From Streptomyces uncialis (GTDB taxonomy: Bacteria; Actinomycetota; Actinomycetes; Streptomycetales; Streptomycetaceae), in NCBI RefSeq assembly GCF_036250755.1, contig NZ_CP109583.1, positions 2,232,001 through 2,296,000 of the forward strand: a stretch of DNA of 64,000 nt, written 5' to 3'. Shown one piece after another: positions 15,301 to 24,072 of this stretch; the first letter of the stretch is position 1, and the number at the start of each line of letters is the position of its first letter. The position numbers were made by a program, and so were the translations under genes. Below the pieces are notes generated by a model, which did not search any database, was not told the DNA's origin, and worked only from the letters and a program-made list of their open reading frames with translations.

Positions 15301-17004
15301 ATGCGGCTGCGCGCACTGCTGGACACGGACGCGCTGGGGCTGCGGCTGCTCGGCGGCGAGGACGAGCTGGACCGGACGGTGCGCGGGGTGATGACCACCG
15401 ATCTGCGGGACCCCAGCCGCTATCTGTCGGGGGGCGAGCTGGTCCTGACGGGGCTGGCGTGGCGGCGCGGACCGGCGGACTCCGAGCCGTTCGTACGCAT
15501 CCTGGCGGGCGCCGGGGTCGTGGCGCTGGCGGCCGGGGAGGCGGAGCTGGGGGATGTCCCCGAGGACATGGTGCGGGCCTGCGCCAAGCACCGGCTGCCG
15601 CTCTTCGCGGTGAACGAGCGGGTGGCGTTCGCGACGATCACCGAGCACGTGGTGCGCCAGGTGTCGGGCGAGCGGGCCGGTGACCTCGCGGCGGTCGTGG
15701 ACCGGCACCGCAGGCTGATGACCTCCGGGCCCGCGGGCGGCGGCCCCGACGCCGTACTGGACCTGCTCGGCTCGGACCTGGATCTGCGGGCCTGGGTGCT
15801 GTCCCCGACCGGACGCCGGATCGCCGGGCCGCACGGCCCCGGCCGGGACCTGCCGGCCGAGACGCGTACGGAGCTCGCCGCGGCCCATCTGGCGGCGGTG
15901 CGGGGCGGGCGGCGCGGGCCGCACCGGACGGCCGTCGGCGGGACCACGTACTCGCTGTTCCCGGTGCGCGGGACGCGGGGCGCCGGGGGCGGCGGCAGGG
16001 AGGGCGCCCTCGCCCAGTGGGTGCTCGCGGTGGCGGCGGACGCCGGGGAGTGGCCCGAGGAGCGTCTGGACCTGCTGCGCGGGGTGACCCAGCTGATCGC
16101 GGTGGAACGGGACCGCCGGGACTCGGCCCGCACGGTCCGGCGGCGGCTCGCGCACGAGGTGCTGGAGCTGGTGCGGTCGGGCGCCGCGCCCACCGAGATC
16201 GCGGCCCGGCTGCGGGTCGCGGCCCCGGTGCTGCTGCCGGGCCTCACGGCGGCGCCGCACTGGCAGGTGGTCGTGGCCAAGGTCGACTGGCGCGGCGAGC
16301 CGGACGGCGCCGAGCGGACCCCGGACACGGGTGACGGCGGGGCGGCCGTCCAAGCGCTGCTGGAGGAGATCCTGGTCGACCCCCGGACGGCCGGGACCGA
16401 GCCGTCGGACCGGATCGCCGTCACCCACGCGGGGGACGAGGCCGTCGCGCTGGTACCGCTGCCCGCGGTGGCCGCCGACGGGGCTCCCGTGGACGGCACG
16501 ACCGGTTGCGAGCTGGCCGCCGACATCCTGCTGCGGACGGTGCGGGAACCGCTGTCGGCGGGGCTGGGCGACGAGGGGCGGCTCACCCTCGGGGTGAGCG
16601 CCACGGTCCACTCGGCGGAGGGGCTGCGCGGGGCGCTGGAGGAGGCCCGGCACGCCCGCCGGGTCGCCGCGGCCCGCCCGGGGCGGGTCAGCGCGGCGGG
16701 CCACCAGGAGCTGGCGTCGCACGTACTGCTGCTGCCGTTCGTGCCGGACGACGTGCGGCGCGCGTTCACCGCGCGACTGCTCGACCCGCTGCGGGAGTAC
16801 GACCAGCGGCACCGGGCGGAGCTGATCGCGACGCTGGAGGCGTTCCTGGACTCCGACGGCTCATGGACCCGTTGCGCGGCGCGGCTGCACCTCCACGTCA
16901 ACACGCTGCGCTACCGCGTCGGGCGTATCGAGCAGTTGACGGGACGGGATCTGTCGCGCCTTGAGGACAAGCTCGATTTCTTCCTCGCGCTGCGGATGAG
17001 CTGA
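15301..17004 (+). CDS. PucR-family transcriptional regulator of purine catabolism
   Basis: 567 residues from ATG 15301. The N-terminal PucR domain contains LLGGEDELDRTVRGVMTTDL and YLSGGELVLTGLAWRR; a GAF/GGDEF-like middle follows; the C-terminal HTH_30 motif is CAARLHLHVNTLRYRVGRIE with the usual LTGRDL tail. The family activates purine-degradation genes when ammonium is poor and a purine metabolite is present. Its divergence from the xanthine dehydrogenase operon makes that operon the probable target. The frame stays open upstream to 14953, but ATG 15301 begins the domain at its normal place. Confidence 0.9.
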   Translation: MRLRALLDTDALGLRLLGGEDELDRTVRGVMTTDLRDPSRYLSGGELVLTGLAWRRGPADSEPFVRILAGAGVVALAAGEAELGDVPEDMVRACAKHRLPLFAVNERVAFATITEHVVRQVSGERAGDLAAVVDRHRRLMTSGPAGGGPDAVLDLLGSDLDLRAWVLSPTGRRIAGPHGPGRDLPAETRTELAAAHLAAVRGGRRGPHRTAVGGTTYSLFPVRGTRGAGGGGREGALAQWVLAVAADAGEWPEERLDLLRGVTQLIAVERDRRDSARTVRRRLAHEVLELVRSGAAPTEIAARLRVAAPVLLPGLTAAPHWQVVVAKVDWRGEPDGAERTPDTGDGGAAVQALLEEILVDPRTAGTEPSDRIAVTHAGDEAVALVPLPAVAADGAPVDGTTGCELAADILLRTVREPLSAGLGDEGRLTLGVSATVHSAEGLRGALEEARHARRVAAARPGRVSAAGHQELASHVLLLPFVPDDVRRAFTARLLDPLREYDQRHRAELIATLEAFLDSDGSWTRCAARLHLHVNTLRYRVGRIEQLTGRDLSRLEDKLDFFLALRMS

Positions 17005-17174
17005 CGTCCCAAGGGGCCGCGCGGGTTCCGGGTCGTCGCTTCTACCCCGGTCGAACAGGTTTCGCACCCCAGGACTTTGTGAAATCCTTCACCTACCCCC
17101 TTGGCCGGGTGTGCCGATCCATGCTGAGATTCCGCATCGGCTCAAGACGCACGGGTGTGCTCCGGGAGGGCAAT

Positions 17175-17969
17175 GTGGCGTATACCGCCAGGTCTGGTAC
17201 AGGAACGACCAAAGGTGACGATCCACTCCAGACCGCGGTATGGCGGTTGCGTTCGCGCGCCTGCTGGACCGACGCGGCAGCCTTGCTGGAGCGGCGCGCC
17301 GCCACGGACGCGGGGGCCGCGCTCCAGCGGGTGGCCCTGCTGGGGGAACGCTGCCTCTACACGGCGCAGGGCTGGGCGGAGGCGGAGGACGCGCTGCGGA
17401 CCGCCGAGGCGCTGGCCCAGGGTGACGACGAACGCGGGGCCGCCGCGTGCGAGCGGGGGCACCTGGCCTATGCCTCGACACTGCTCGGGGTACGGGACCG
17501 GGCCGACGAGGCGCGGTCCGCGCTGGGGCGGGCCGCCGCGCTCATCGCGCCCGGGGCGCAGGCGCGGGCCCTGCTCGACTTCCGGCGCGGACTGATCGCC
17601 GAGAACCTGTCGGACTCGCCGCAGTCCGCTCGCGCGGCGTACCGGCGGGCCCACGCGGGGGCCACCGCCTCCGGGGACGCGCTGCTGCTGTCCTTCACCT
17701 GGCGGCAGCTGGCGGGGCTCGCGCTCGCGGACGGGGAGCTGGCGGAGGCGCGGCACGGGTTCGCGGAGTCGCTGCGCATCCGGGAGGAGCTGGGGTATCT
17801 CGTCGGTACGGCGCCCGCGTTGGCGTCGCTCGCGCAGGCCGAGACGGAGCCGGAGGCGACGAGGCTGCGGCAGGAGGCCGCGCGGTTGCTGCGGTTGTTG
17901 GGGGGCGTCCCCACGTGGTTGGGTCCGCAGCTTGTCGCTGCGCAGGCTCGGGGGGTTCAGGCGGTGTGA
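17175..17969 (+). CDS. TPR-like repeat protein of unknown function
   Basis: 264 residues from GTG 17175, five bases after GGGAGGG. The protein is nearly all helix, with repeated AEAEDALRTAEALA-like, DEARSALGRAAALI and AEARHGFAESLRIREELG stretches that fit tetratricopeptide repeats of about 36 residues. There is no signal peptide, membrane helix or enzyme motif. Upstream starts at 17079 are possible but unsupported. TPR proteins mediate protein contacts; no partner is encoded beside it. An intergenic repeat region follows. Confidence 0.7.
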   Translation: MAYTARSGTGTTKGDDPLQTAVWRLRSRACWTDAAALLERRAATDAGAALQRVALLGERCLYTAQGWAEAEDALRTAEALAQGDDERGAAACERGHLAYASTLLGVRDRADEARSALGRAAALIAPGAQARALLDFRRGLIAENLSDSPQSARAAYRRAHAGATASGDALLLSFTWRQLAGLALADGELAEARHGFAESLRIREELGYLVGTAPALASLAQAETEPEATRLRQEAARLLRLLGGVPTWLGPQLVAAQARGVQAV

Positions 17970-18272
17970 CGGGGCGCCGCCTCCCGTTGCCCGCCGGTTC
18001 CCCGGGGCGCGCCGCCGGTCCCCGGGGCCTGTCCGATGCTTCACCGGTGTCCGGGGTCGGCGGGGGGCTTGTCCGATGCTTCACCGGCATACGGGCTGGG
18101 GTACGCGCAGTTCCTCGCGCCCCTGGGTAATGCGTCCGGGTGTCGGACGTTGGCTCACCGGTGTCCGGGGTCGGCCGGGGGCTTGTCCGTTGCCTCGCCG
18201 GATTACGAGGTTGGGGTACGCGCAGTTCCTCGCGGCCCTTTGGGGCTCGGGGGGTGTCGGGCGTTGGTTGGG
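17970..18272. repeat. Intergenic repeat patch, degenerate copies of the GCGCAGTTCC hairpin repeat
   Basis: Two imperfect copies of a unit of about 110 bp: CTTGTCCGATGCTTCACCGG occurs twice (around 18020 and 18070) with a variant near 18183, CACCGGTGTCCGGGGTCGGC twice, and GGGGTACGCGCAGTTCCTCG twice (near 18098 and 18212). The last is a variant of the GCGCAGTTCCCCGCGCCCC hairpin found at 25.5-26.2 and 62.5-63.0 kb. The patch lies between convergent genes. Confidence 0.7.
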
Positions 18273-19226
18273 TCAGGTGCCTGCGAAGTGGTTTCGGACC
18301 AGGGACTGGACCTTGGTGGCGTCGCGGGCCGTGAGGGCGTCGAGGAGGGCGCTGTGCTCGGCCGCGTCGGAGACGAGGTCGGCGCGGCGCATCGGGAGGG
18401 GGCCGCTGATCAGGGGCCACTGGGCGCGGCGGTGGAGGTCGTCGGCGACCTGGACGAGCTGCTGGTTGCCCGACAGGCCCAGCAGCGCCCGGTGGAACGC
18501 GCGGTCGGACTCGGCGTAGGCCGCCCGGTCCCCGCACGCCGCCGCGACGGCGGTGGCCTCGGCCAGCGGACGCAGCTCCGCCCAGCGGGCGGCGGACACC
18601 GACTGGGTCAGCCGGAGCATCACCGGCACCTCGATCAGCGCCCGGACCTCCGCCAGCTCGGCGAGCTGGCGCTCACTACGCTCCACGACCCGGAAGCCGC
18701 GGTTGGGCACGACCTCGACGGCCCCCTCCGCGGCGAGCTGCTGCATGGCCTCCCGTACGGGGGTCGCGGAGACGCCGAGCCGTTCGCCCAGCACGGGCGC
18801 CGAGTAGACCGCGCCGGGCGCGAGTTCCCCTTCGACGAGGGCGACGCGCAGCGCGGCGAGGACCTGTCCCCGTACGCTCGCGCGGACCACCGGCCGGGGG
18901 CGGCGGGGCAGCGGGGGTTCTCCGTGGGTGTGCTCGCCCCGGGCGGGCACCGTGCCCGTCGCGGGTTCCCGGGCGGGCGGCGGTGCGGGGGTGGGCGGCG
19001 GTACGGGGGCGGGGCGGGGGGTGTCCGCGGCCTGCGGGTCGGGCTGGGGGGCCGGACGGGACCGGGGCTGCGGGGGGACACGGGTGTCGCCGCCGACCGG
19101 GCACCAGGGGGCCTCCGGGGGCCCTAAGGGCCGGGGAGCGCGGCCGGGCGGTGGGCAGGCACGGTCACCGCCGCCGGGTGCGGGGCCCGTCGAGCCCGGG
19201 GCGGGGAGCGGTCCGGGACGGGTCAT
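18273..19226 (-). CDS. GntR/FadR-family transcriptional regulator
   Basis: 317 residues from ATG 19226, preceded by GGAGGA. Residues 1-105 are Pro/Arg/Gly-rich and probably disordered (PPPTPAPPPAREP), a long extension for this family. The winged HTH follows (RGQVLAALRVALVEGELAPG, then LGERLGVSATPVREAMQQLA), and the C-terminal FadR-type FCD helical domain has the metal or ligand residues in SDRAFHRALLGLSGN and the later AAEHSALLDAL. FCD regulators respond to organic acids. It is divergent from the FhuF-like gene by about 145 bp. Targets are not evident. Confidence 0.9.
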   Translation of the reverse strand: MTRPGPLPAPGSTGPAPGGGDRACPPPGRAPRPLGPPEAPWCPVGGDTRVPPQPRSRPAPQPDPQAADTPRPAPVPPPTPAPPPAREPATGTVPARGEHTHGEPPLPRRPRPVVRASVRGQVLAALRVALVEGELAPGAVYSAPVLGERLGVSATPVREAMQQLAAEGAVEVVPNRGFRVVERSERQLAELAEVRALIEVPVMLRLTQSVSAARWAELRPLAEATAVAAACGDRAAYAESDRAFHRALLGLSGNQQLVQVADDLHRRAQWPLISGPLPMRRADLVSDAAEHSALLDALTARDATKVQSLVRNHFAGT

Positions 19227-19326
19227 CGGGTCCTCCTCCGGCGCTCGTGCGCTGCGGCGGCCGGTCGGCCGCACCCGGAGAACGATAGGGGGACGGGCCC
19301 TCAGTTCAAACCTCGATCACATCTTG

Positions 19327-19345
19327 TAAGGTTAGCCTTACCTGT
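19327..19345. promoter_or_regulatory. Iron box (DmdR1/IdeR-type) upstream of the FhuF-like gene
   Basis: TAAGGTTAGCCTTACCTGT matches the actinobacterial iron box pattern (TTAGGTTAGGCTNACCTAA) at most positions and sits 27 bp before ATG 19372. It predicts repression by an iron-loaded DmdR/IdeR regulator. Confidence 0.75.
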
Positions 19346-19371
19346 AGACGATCGTGATTCGGTGGTCCCGT

Positions 19372-20229
19372 ATGAGCGCTCCCACCCTGGCCGCGGCGCC
19401 GGAGGCGTCCTCCCCCGTGGCCGCGGCGTATGCCCGGCTCACCGAGGTGTTCCCGGGTGTGCGGATCGAGGAGCTGGGTCCGGGTGACCCGCTGCCCGGA
19501 GGCAGCGGCTGGGTGACCGCGGCGGAGCTCGCGCGGGGCGGCGCGGAGCTGGACTCCTTCCTCGACTGGGACGACGCGCAGGTGCTCAAGGACTACGGCA
19601 CCCGGGCCCGTCCCGATGTCGTCGCCAGTTTCGGGCTGCACCGCTACGCCTGGCCCGCCTGTCTGCTCGTCACCATGCCCTGGTTCCTGCACCGCAGGGT
19701 CCCCCGCTTCCCCGCCGAACGCGTCGCGTTCCAGCGCGCGCTCGGCCGGATGGCCGTACGGACGGGCGAGTTCGCGTGTCTGGCCGACGACCCGCTCGCG
19801 GATCACCCCGACGCCCGGGTCGTGGCGGACGAACACGCCCTGCGCGAGGAGGTCCGGGCCGCGGTCGCGGAGCATCTGGAGCCGCTGCTCGGCGCGTTCG
19901 GGCCGCGGATGCGGCGCCGCGGCCGGGCGCTGTGGGGCATGGCGACCGACGAGATCGTCGAGGGCCTCTGGTACATCGCGCATCTCCTCGGCGAGGAGGG
20001 GCGCGGGATGAGCGAGCTGGAACAGCTGCTGCCCGGGGCCACCCAGCCCTACGTGGGCGCGGCCGGATTCCGTTCGCTGACCGGTCCGGCCGGTGAATCC
20101 CTGGCCACCCGGGACCGCGCGAGCTGCTGCATGTTCTACACGCTGCGGCCCGAGGACACCTGTGTGACGTGCCCTCGCACGTGCGATGCGGATAGGGTAG
20201 CCAGGTTGGGCGAAGCAGCTTCCTCCTGA
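19372..20229 (+). CDS. FhuF-like 2Fe-2S ferric-siderophore reductase
   Basis: 285 residues from ATG 19372 (a GTG at 19354 is in frame but overlaps the promoter). The C-terminus carries the FhuF-type cluster motif, ASCCMFYTLRPEDTCVTCPR, with the CC-X10-C-X2-C spacing used to bind a 2Fe-2S centre. The N-terminal 250 residues are the helical siderophore-reductase domain (AWPACLLVTMPWFLHRRVP). Such proteins reduce ferric siderophores in the cytoplasm. The iron box directly upstream supports that role. Confidence 0.88.
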   Translation: MSAPTLAAAPEASSPVAAAYARLTEVFPGVRIEELGPGDPLPGGSGWVTAAELARGGAELDSFLDWDDAQVLKDYGTRARPDVVASFGLHRYAWPACLLVTMPWFLHRRVPRFPAERVAFQRALGRMAVRTGEFACLADDPLADHPDARVVADEHALREEVRAAVAEHLEPLLGAFGPRMRRRGRALWGMATDEIVEGLWYIAHLLGEEGRGMSELEQLLPGATQPYVGAAGFRSLTGPAGESLATRDRASCCMFYTLRPEDTCVTCPRTCDADRVARLGEAASS

Positions 20230-20251
20230 ACCACCCGTACCGGTAGTGTTT

Positions 20252-20289
20252 CTCGAACTCAACTCGCACGAATCGCGTGGGAGTTCGAG
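20252..20289 (+). terminator. Hairpin after the FhuF-like gene
   Basis: CTCGAACTC (20252-20260) pairs with GAGTTCGAG (20281-20289), with an inner CACG/CGTG pairing. It lies 22 bp after the stop codon. Confidence 0.55.
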
Positions 20290-20416
20290 CGGACGGCGGC
20301 ACTTGGCGGCTCCCCACACCCCCTTGGCGTTCTCTTGCACCGAAACCCCCTGAGCGGCTCCGGGTTTGAGGAACGATGACGCCCGAAAAGCCCTACTGCG
20401 ATGCAAGGGACGCGTG

Positions 20417-21484
20417 ATGAGATTGACCGACATATCGCTTGACTGGTTGCTTCCGGGCGCCGTACTGCTCCTGGGCATACTGGCGGCGGTTGCGGTGCTG
20501 GCGCGGTCCAAGCGGGCCAAGGACTCGACCAAGCCCGCGGACGACAGCTGGGAGCGCACCGAGGAACGCCGCAGGCGCAAGGAAGCGATGTACGGCACCG
20601 CCTCCTATCTGCTGCTGTTCTGCTGTGCGGCGGTCGCCGCGGCACTGTCCTTCCACGGCCTGGTCGGCTTCGGCCGGCAGAACCTGAACCTGTCCGGCGG
20701 CTGGGAGTACCTGGTCCCGTTCGGTCTCGACGGCGCGGCGATGTTCTGCTCCGTCCTCGCGGTGCGCGAGGCCAGCCACGGTGACGCGGCCCTCGGTTCG
20801 CGACTGCTGGTGTGGACGTTCGCCGGTGCCGCCGCCTGGTTCAACTGGGTGCACGCCCCCCGTGGCCTCGACCACGCGGGCGCCCCGCACTTCTTCGCCG
20901 GTATGTCCCTGTCGGCGGCCGTGCTCTTCGACCGCGCGCTGAAGCAGACCCGTCGGGCCGCGCTCCGCGAGCAGGGCCTGGTGCCCCGTCCGCTGCCGCA
21001 GATCCGGGTGGTCCGCTGGCTGCGCGCGCCCCGCGAGACCTTCGCCGCCTGGTCGCTGATGCTGCTGGAGAACGTGCGCACCCTGGACGAGGCGGTCGAC
21101 GAGGTCCGTGAGGACCGCCGTCAGAAGCTGCACAACCGTCAGATCAGGCGTGAGCAGGACAAGCTGAAGCGTGCTCAGCTGAAGGCCATAAGCCGGAGCC
21201 AGCCCCGCGGCATCCTCCCGCGCGGTGGCGGTGGCGGCGGTGGTGGCCGGCAGGTCGACATGCAGCCCGCGATGAGCGGCGGTGGTGGCGGTGGCGGCTC
21301 GGACCCCGCTATATCGGACCCCGAGCCACTGCCCCCCGTCGCTTCCCGTCCCTCCCTCACGCCCGTCCGGCGCAAAAGTGAACCGATCACCGTCGACCTG
21401 ACGGCCGAGGACGACACCCAGGCCCTGCCGAGGCTCGATTCCCTGGAGCGCAAGCTCAAGGACCTTGAGCAGCAGTTCGGCTGA
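20417..21484 (+). CDS. DUF2637 membrane protein
   Basis: 355 residues from ATG 20417. Four hydrophobic segments are visible: a first helix (WLLPGAVLLLGILAAVAVLA), then about residues 57-77, 95-115 and 125-145, the last three forming the DUF2637 domain (LVPFGLDGAAMFCSVLAVRE, FFAGMSLSAAVLFDRAL). The cytoplasmic tail is basic and coiled-coil-like (RQKLHNRQIRREQDKLKRAQ), then has two long glycine runs and ends in an acidic segment with a short coiled coil. The domain also occurs in SpdB-type plasmid-spread proteins, but here it is chromosomal in context. Function unknown. Confidence 0.85.
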   Translation: MRLTDISLDWLLPGAVLLLGILAAVAVLARSKRAKDSTKPADDSWERTEERRRRKEAMYGTASYLLLFCCAAVAAALSFHGLVGFGRQNLNLSGGWEYLVPFGLDGAAMFCSVLAVREASHGDAALGSRLLVWTFAGAAAWFNWVHAPRGLDHAGAPHFFAGMSLSAAVLFDRALKQTRRAALREQGLVPRPLPQIRVVRWLRAPRETFAAWSLMLLENVRTLDEAVDEVREDRRQKLHNRQIRREQDKLKRAQLKAISRSQPRGILPRGGGGGGGGRQVDMQPAMSGGGGGGGSDPAISDPEPLPPVASRPSLTPVRRKSEPITVDLTAEDDTQALPRLDSLERKLKDLEQQFG

Positions 21485-21600
21485 GTCCCGGTCGGCCACG
21501 CCGACCGGTTGAACGGCGCTTTCGGGGCGGCGGTGCACGGCGTGAGCCGTGCCGCCGCCCCGGCCCCGTTCCAGGGCGGTGCACGGCGCCGGCGGAGCGC

Positions 21601-22029
21601 TCACGAGCGTCCGCTGTCGAGTCCGCTGTCCAGTTCGAACCACACCGCCTTGCCGAAGCCGAGGCCCTTCACCCCCCACGCGTCCGCCAGCGACTCCACC
21701 AGCATCAGCCCCCGGCCGCCCGTCCCCTCGTCGGGAACCGGGACCCGGCTCCTCGGGCGCCGGCGGACGAAGTCCCGCACCTCCACCCGCAGTCGCCGCG
21801 GTCCCGCCGCGACCGTGAGGACCGCCGGACGTTCCGTATGGACGAGTGCGTTGGTGACGAGTTCACTGGTGAGCAGTTCGGCGGTCTCCGCCTGTCCCGG
21901 CTCGCCCCAGTGCCCGAGAAGTTCGCGCACCGCGCGGCGGGACTCGGGCACCGCCCGCAGATCCGCCCGCGCGAGTCTTCTCCTCAGCCGTCGCACCCTT
22001 GCCTGCCCCGTCATGGCCCCCGCCCGCAT
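21601..22029 (-). CDS. ATP-binding protein, anti-sigma/HATPase_c type
   Basis: About 142 residues from ATG 22029 (ATG 22014 is the alternative). It has the GHKL ATPase boxes: N box ELLTSELVTNALVHT, G1 RLRVEVRDF and G2 GTGGRGLMLVESLADAWG, with the common C-terminal KAVWFELD. These small single-domain kinases in Streptomyces resemble the SpoIIAB/RsbW anti-sigma factors and usually act with an unlinked partner. No anti-anti-sigma or sigma gene is beside it. Confidence 0.88.
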   Translation of the reverse strand: MRAGAMTGQARVRRLRRRLARADLRAVPESRRAVRELLGHWGEPGQAETAELLTSELVTNALVHTERPAVLTVAAGPRRLRVEVRDFVRRRPRSRVPVPDEGTGGRGLMLVESLADAWGVKGLGFGKAVWFELDSGLDSGRS

Positions 22030-22201
22030 GATGCCGTCCACCTCTTCCGAACGTCGGTCGAACACGTACACCGGAATGCATGCCCGCGACGGTCGCGGGC
22101 ACGCCTCCCGATCGCCTCGGCTGTGACGGGTGTGGCGTGCGCCGGTGCGCGGCGCGGGGGTGGGCGCGGGCCCCGCGCACACCCTGCGGACCGGCCGGAC
22201 G

Positions 22202-23944
22202 TCAAGGCCGGGGCACGTTGCGGAGGTTGGAACGGGCCATCTGCACCATCCGCCCCACACCTCCGTCGAGAACCATCTTCGACGCCGACAGGGCGAAGCC
22301 CGTGACCATCTCGGCGCTGATCTTCGGCGGGATGGACAGCGCGTTGGGGTCGGTGACCACATCGACCAGGGCCGGTCCCTTGTGCCGGAACGCCGCCTTC
22401 AGCGCCCCCGTCAGATCCTTGGGCTTCTCGACCCGGACCCCGAAGGCACCGCACGCCCGCGCCACCGCGGCGAAGTCCGGATTGAGATTGGTGGTGCCGT
22501 ACGAGGGCAGCCCCGCGACCAGCATCTCCAGTTCGACCATGCCGAGCGACGAGTTGTTGAACAGGACCACCTTCACCGGCAGGTCGTACTGGACGAGGGT
22601 GAGGAAGTCACCCATCAGCATGGTGAAGCCGCCGTCCCCGGACATCGAGACGACCTGGCGTCGCCGGTCCACGAACTGGGCGCCGATGGCCTGCGGCAGG
22701 GCGTTGGCCATGGAGCCGTGGGAGAACGAGCCGATGATGCGGCGGCGGCCGTTCGGCGAGAGATAGCGGGCCGCCCACACGTTGCACATCCCGGTGTCGA
22801 CGGTGAACACGGCGTCCTCGGCCGCGAGATCGTCGAGGACCGAGGCGACGTACTCGGGGTGGATGGGGATGTGCTTGTCGACCTTGCGGGTGTACGCCTT
22901 GATGACCCCTTCGAGCGCGTCGGCGTGCTTCTTCAGCATCTTGTCCAGGAAGCGCCGGTTGCTCTTCTCCTTCACCCGCGGGATCAGACACCGCAGGGTC
23001 TCCCGGACATCGCCCCACACCGCGAGGTCCAGCTTGGACCGCCGCCCGAGCCGTTCGGGCCGGACATCGACCTGCGCGATCAGCGCGTCATCGGGCAGGA
23101 ACGCGTTGTACGGGAAGTCGGTGCCCAGCAGGATCAGCAGATCGCACTCGTTGGTCGCCTCATAGGCCGCGCCGTAACCCAGCAGCCCACTCATCCCCAC
23201 GTCGTACGGATTGTCGTACTGGATCCACTCCTTGCCGCGCAGCGCGTGCCCGACCGGGGACTTCACCTTCCCGGCGAACTCCATGACCTCGGAGTGCGCC
23301 CCGGCCGTACCGCTGCCGCAGAAGAGCGTGACCTTGTCGGCGGCGTCGATCATCCGGACCAGCTTGTCGATCTCCTCGTCGCCGGGCCGCACGGTCGGCC
23401 GTGAGGTGACCAGCGCGCTCTCGGCGGCCTTGTCGGGGGCGGGCTGGTCGGCGATGTCCCCGGGCAGCGAGACGACACTGACCCCGCCCTGTCCGACGGC
23501 GTGCTGGATCGCCGTCTGGAGCAGCCGGGGCATCTGCTTGGGGTTGGAGATCAGCTCGCTGTAGTGGCTGCACTCGCGGAACAGCTGGTCCGGATGGGTC
23601 TCCTGGAAGTAGCCGAGACCGATCTCGCTGGACGGGATGTGCGAGGCGAGCGCGAGGACCGGGGCCATCGAGCGGTGCGCGTCGTACAGACCGTTGATGA
23701 GATGCAGATTGCCGGGCCCGCAGGACCCGGCGCACGCGGCGAGCTGCCCCGTGATCTGGGCCTCGGCGCCCGCCGCGAAGGCGGCGGTCTCCTCGTGCCG
23801 GACATGGATCCAGTCCATGTCCGGGCTGCGGCGGATCGCGTCGACGACCGGGTTGAGGCTGTCGCCGACGACCCCGTAGAGCCGTTTGACCCCCGCGCGG
23901 GAAAGGATGTCGACGAACTGTTCGGCGACGTTCTGCTTGGCCAT
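22202..23944 (-). CDS. poxB: Pyruvate:quinone oxidoreductase (pyruvate dehydrogenase, quinone), PoxB-like
   Basis: 580 residues from ATG 23944. It is a thiamine-diphosphate enzyme with the usual three domains: an N-terminal PYR domain with the catalytic Glu in RHEETAAFAAGA (about residue 50), a central FAD-binding-like domain (about 190-340), and a PP domain with GDGGFTMLMGDFLTLVQYDL plus NNSSLGM binding ThDP and Mg (about 430-460). PoxB decarboxylates pyruvate to acetate and passes electrons to menaquinone at the membrane. The basic tail (MARSNLRNVP) could help membrane contact. It is transcribed alone. Confidence 0.92.
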   Translation of the reverse strand: MAKQNVAEQFVDILSRAGVKRLYGVVGDSLNPVVDAIRRSPDMDWIHVRHEETAAFAAGAEAQITGQLAACAGSCGPGNLHLINGLYDAHRSMAPVLALASHIPSSEIGLGYFQETHPDQLFRECSHYSELISNPKQMPRLLQTAIQHAVGQGGVSVVSLPGDIADQPAPDKAAESALVTSRPTVRPGDEEIDKLVRMIDAADKVTLFCGSGTAGAHSEVMEFAGKVKSPVGHALRGKEWIQYDNPYDVGMSGLLGYGAAYEATNECDLLILLGTDFPYNAFLPDDALIAQVDVRPERLGRRSKLDLAVWGDVRETLRCLIPRVKEKSNRRFLDKMLKKHADALEGVIKAYTRKVDKHIPIHPEYVASVLDDLAAEDAVFTVDTGMCNVWAARYLSPNGRRRIIGSFSHGSMANALPQAIGAQFVDRRRQVVSMSGDGGFTMLMGDFLTLVQYDLPVKVVLFNNSSLGMVELEMLVAGLPSYGTTNLNPDFAAVARACGAFGVRVEKPKDLTGALKAAFRHKGPALVDVVTDPNALSIPPKISAEMVTGFALSASKMVLDGGVGRMVQMARSNLRNVPRP

Positions 23945-24072
23945 GAGCTCACGTATCCCGTCCGTGTCGCGGGCGCCGCGCCTTCGCGTCGCCTGTGTTC
24001 TCCGGTCGCAGCGCCGGGTACCCGCTCACGGGCCCGGTATGTGCTGCGTCCATGAATTCACAGGCCGCGGGA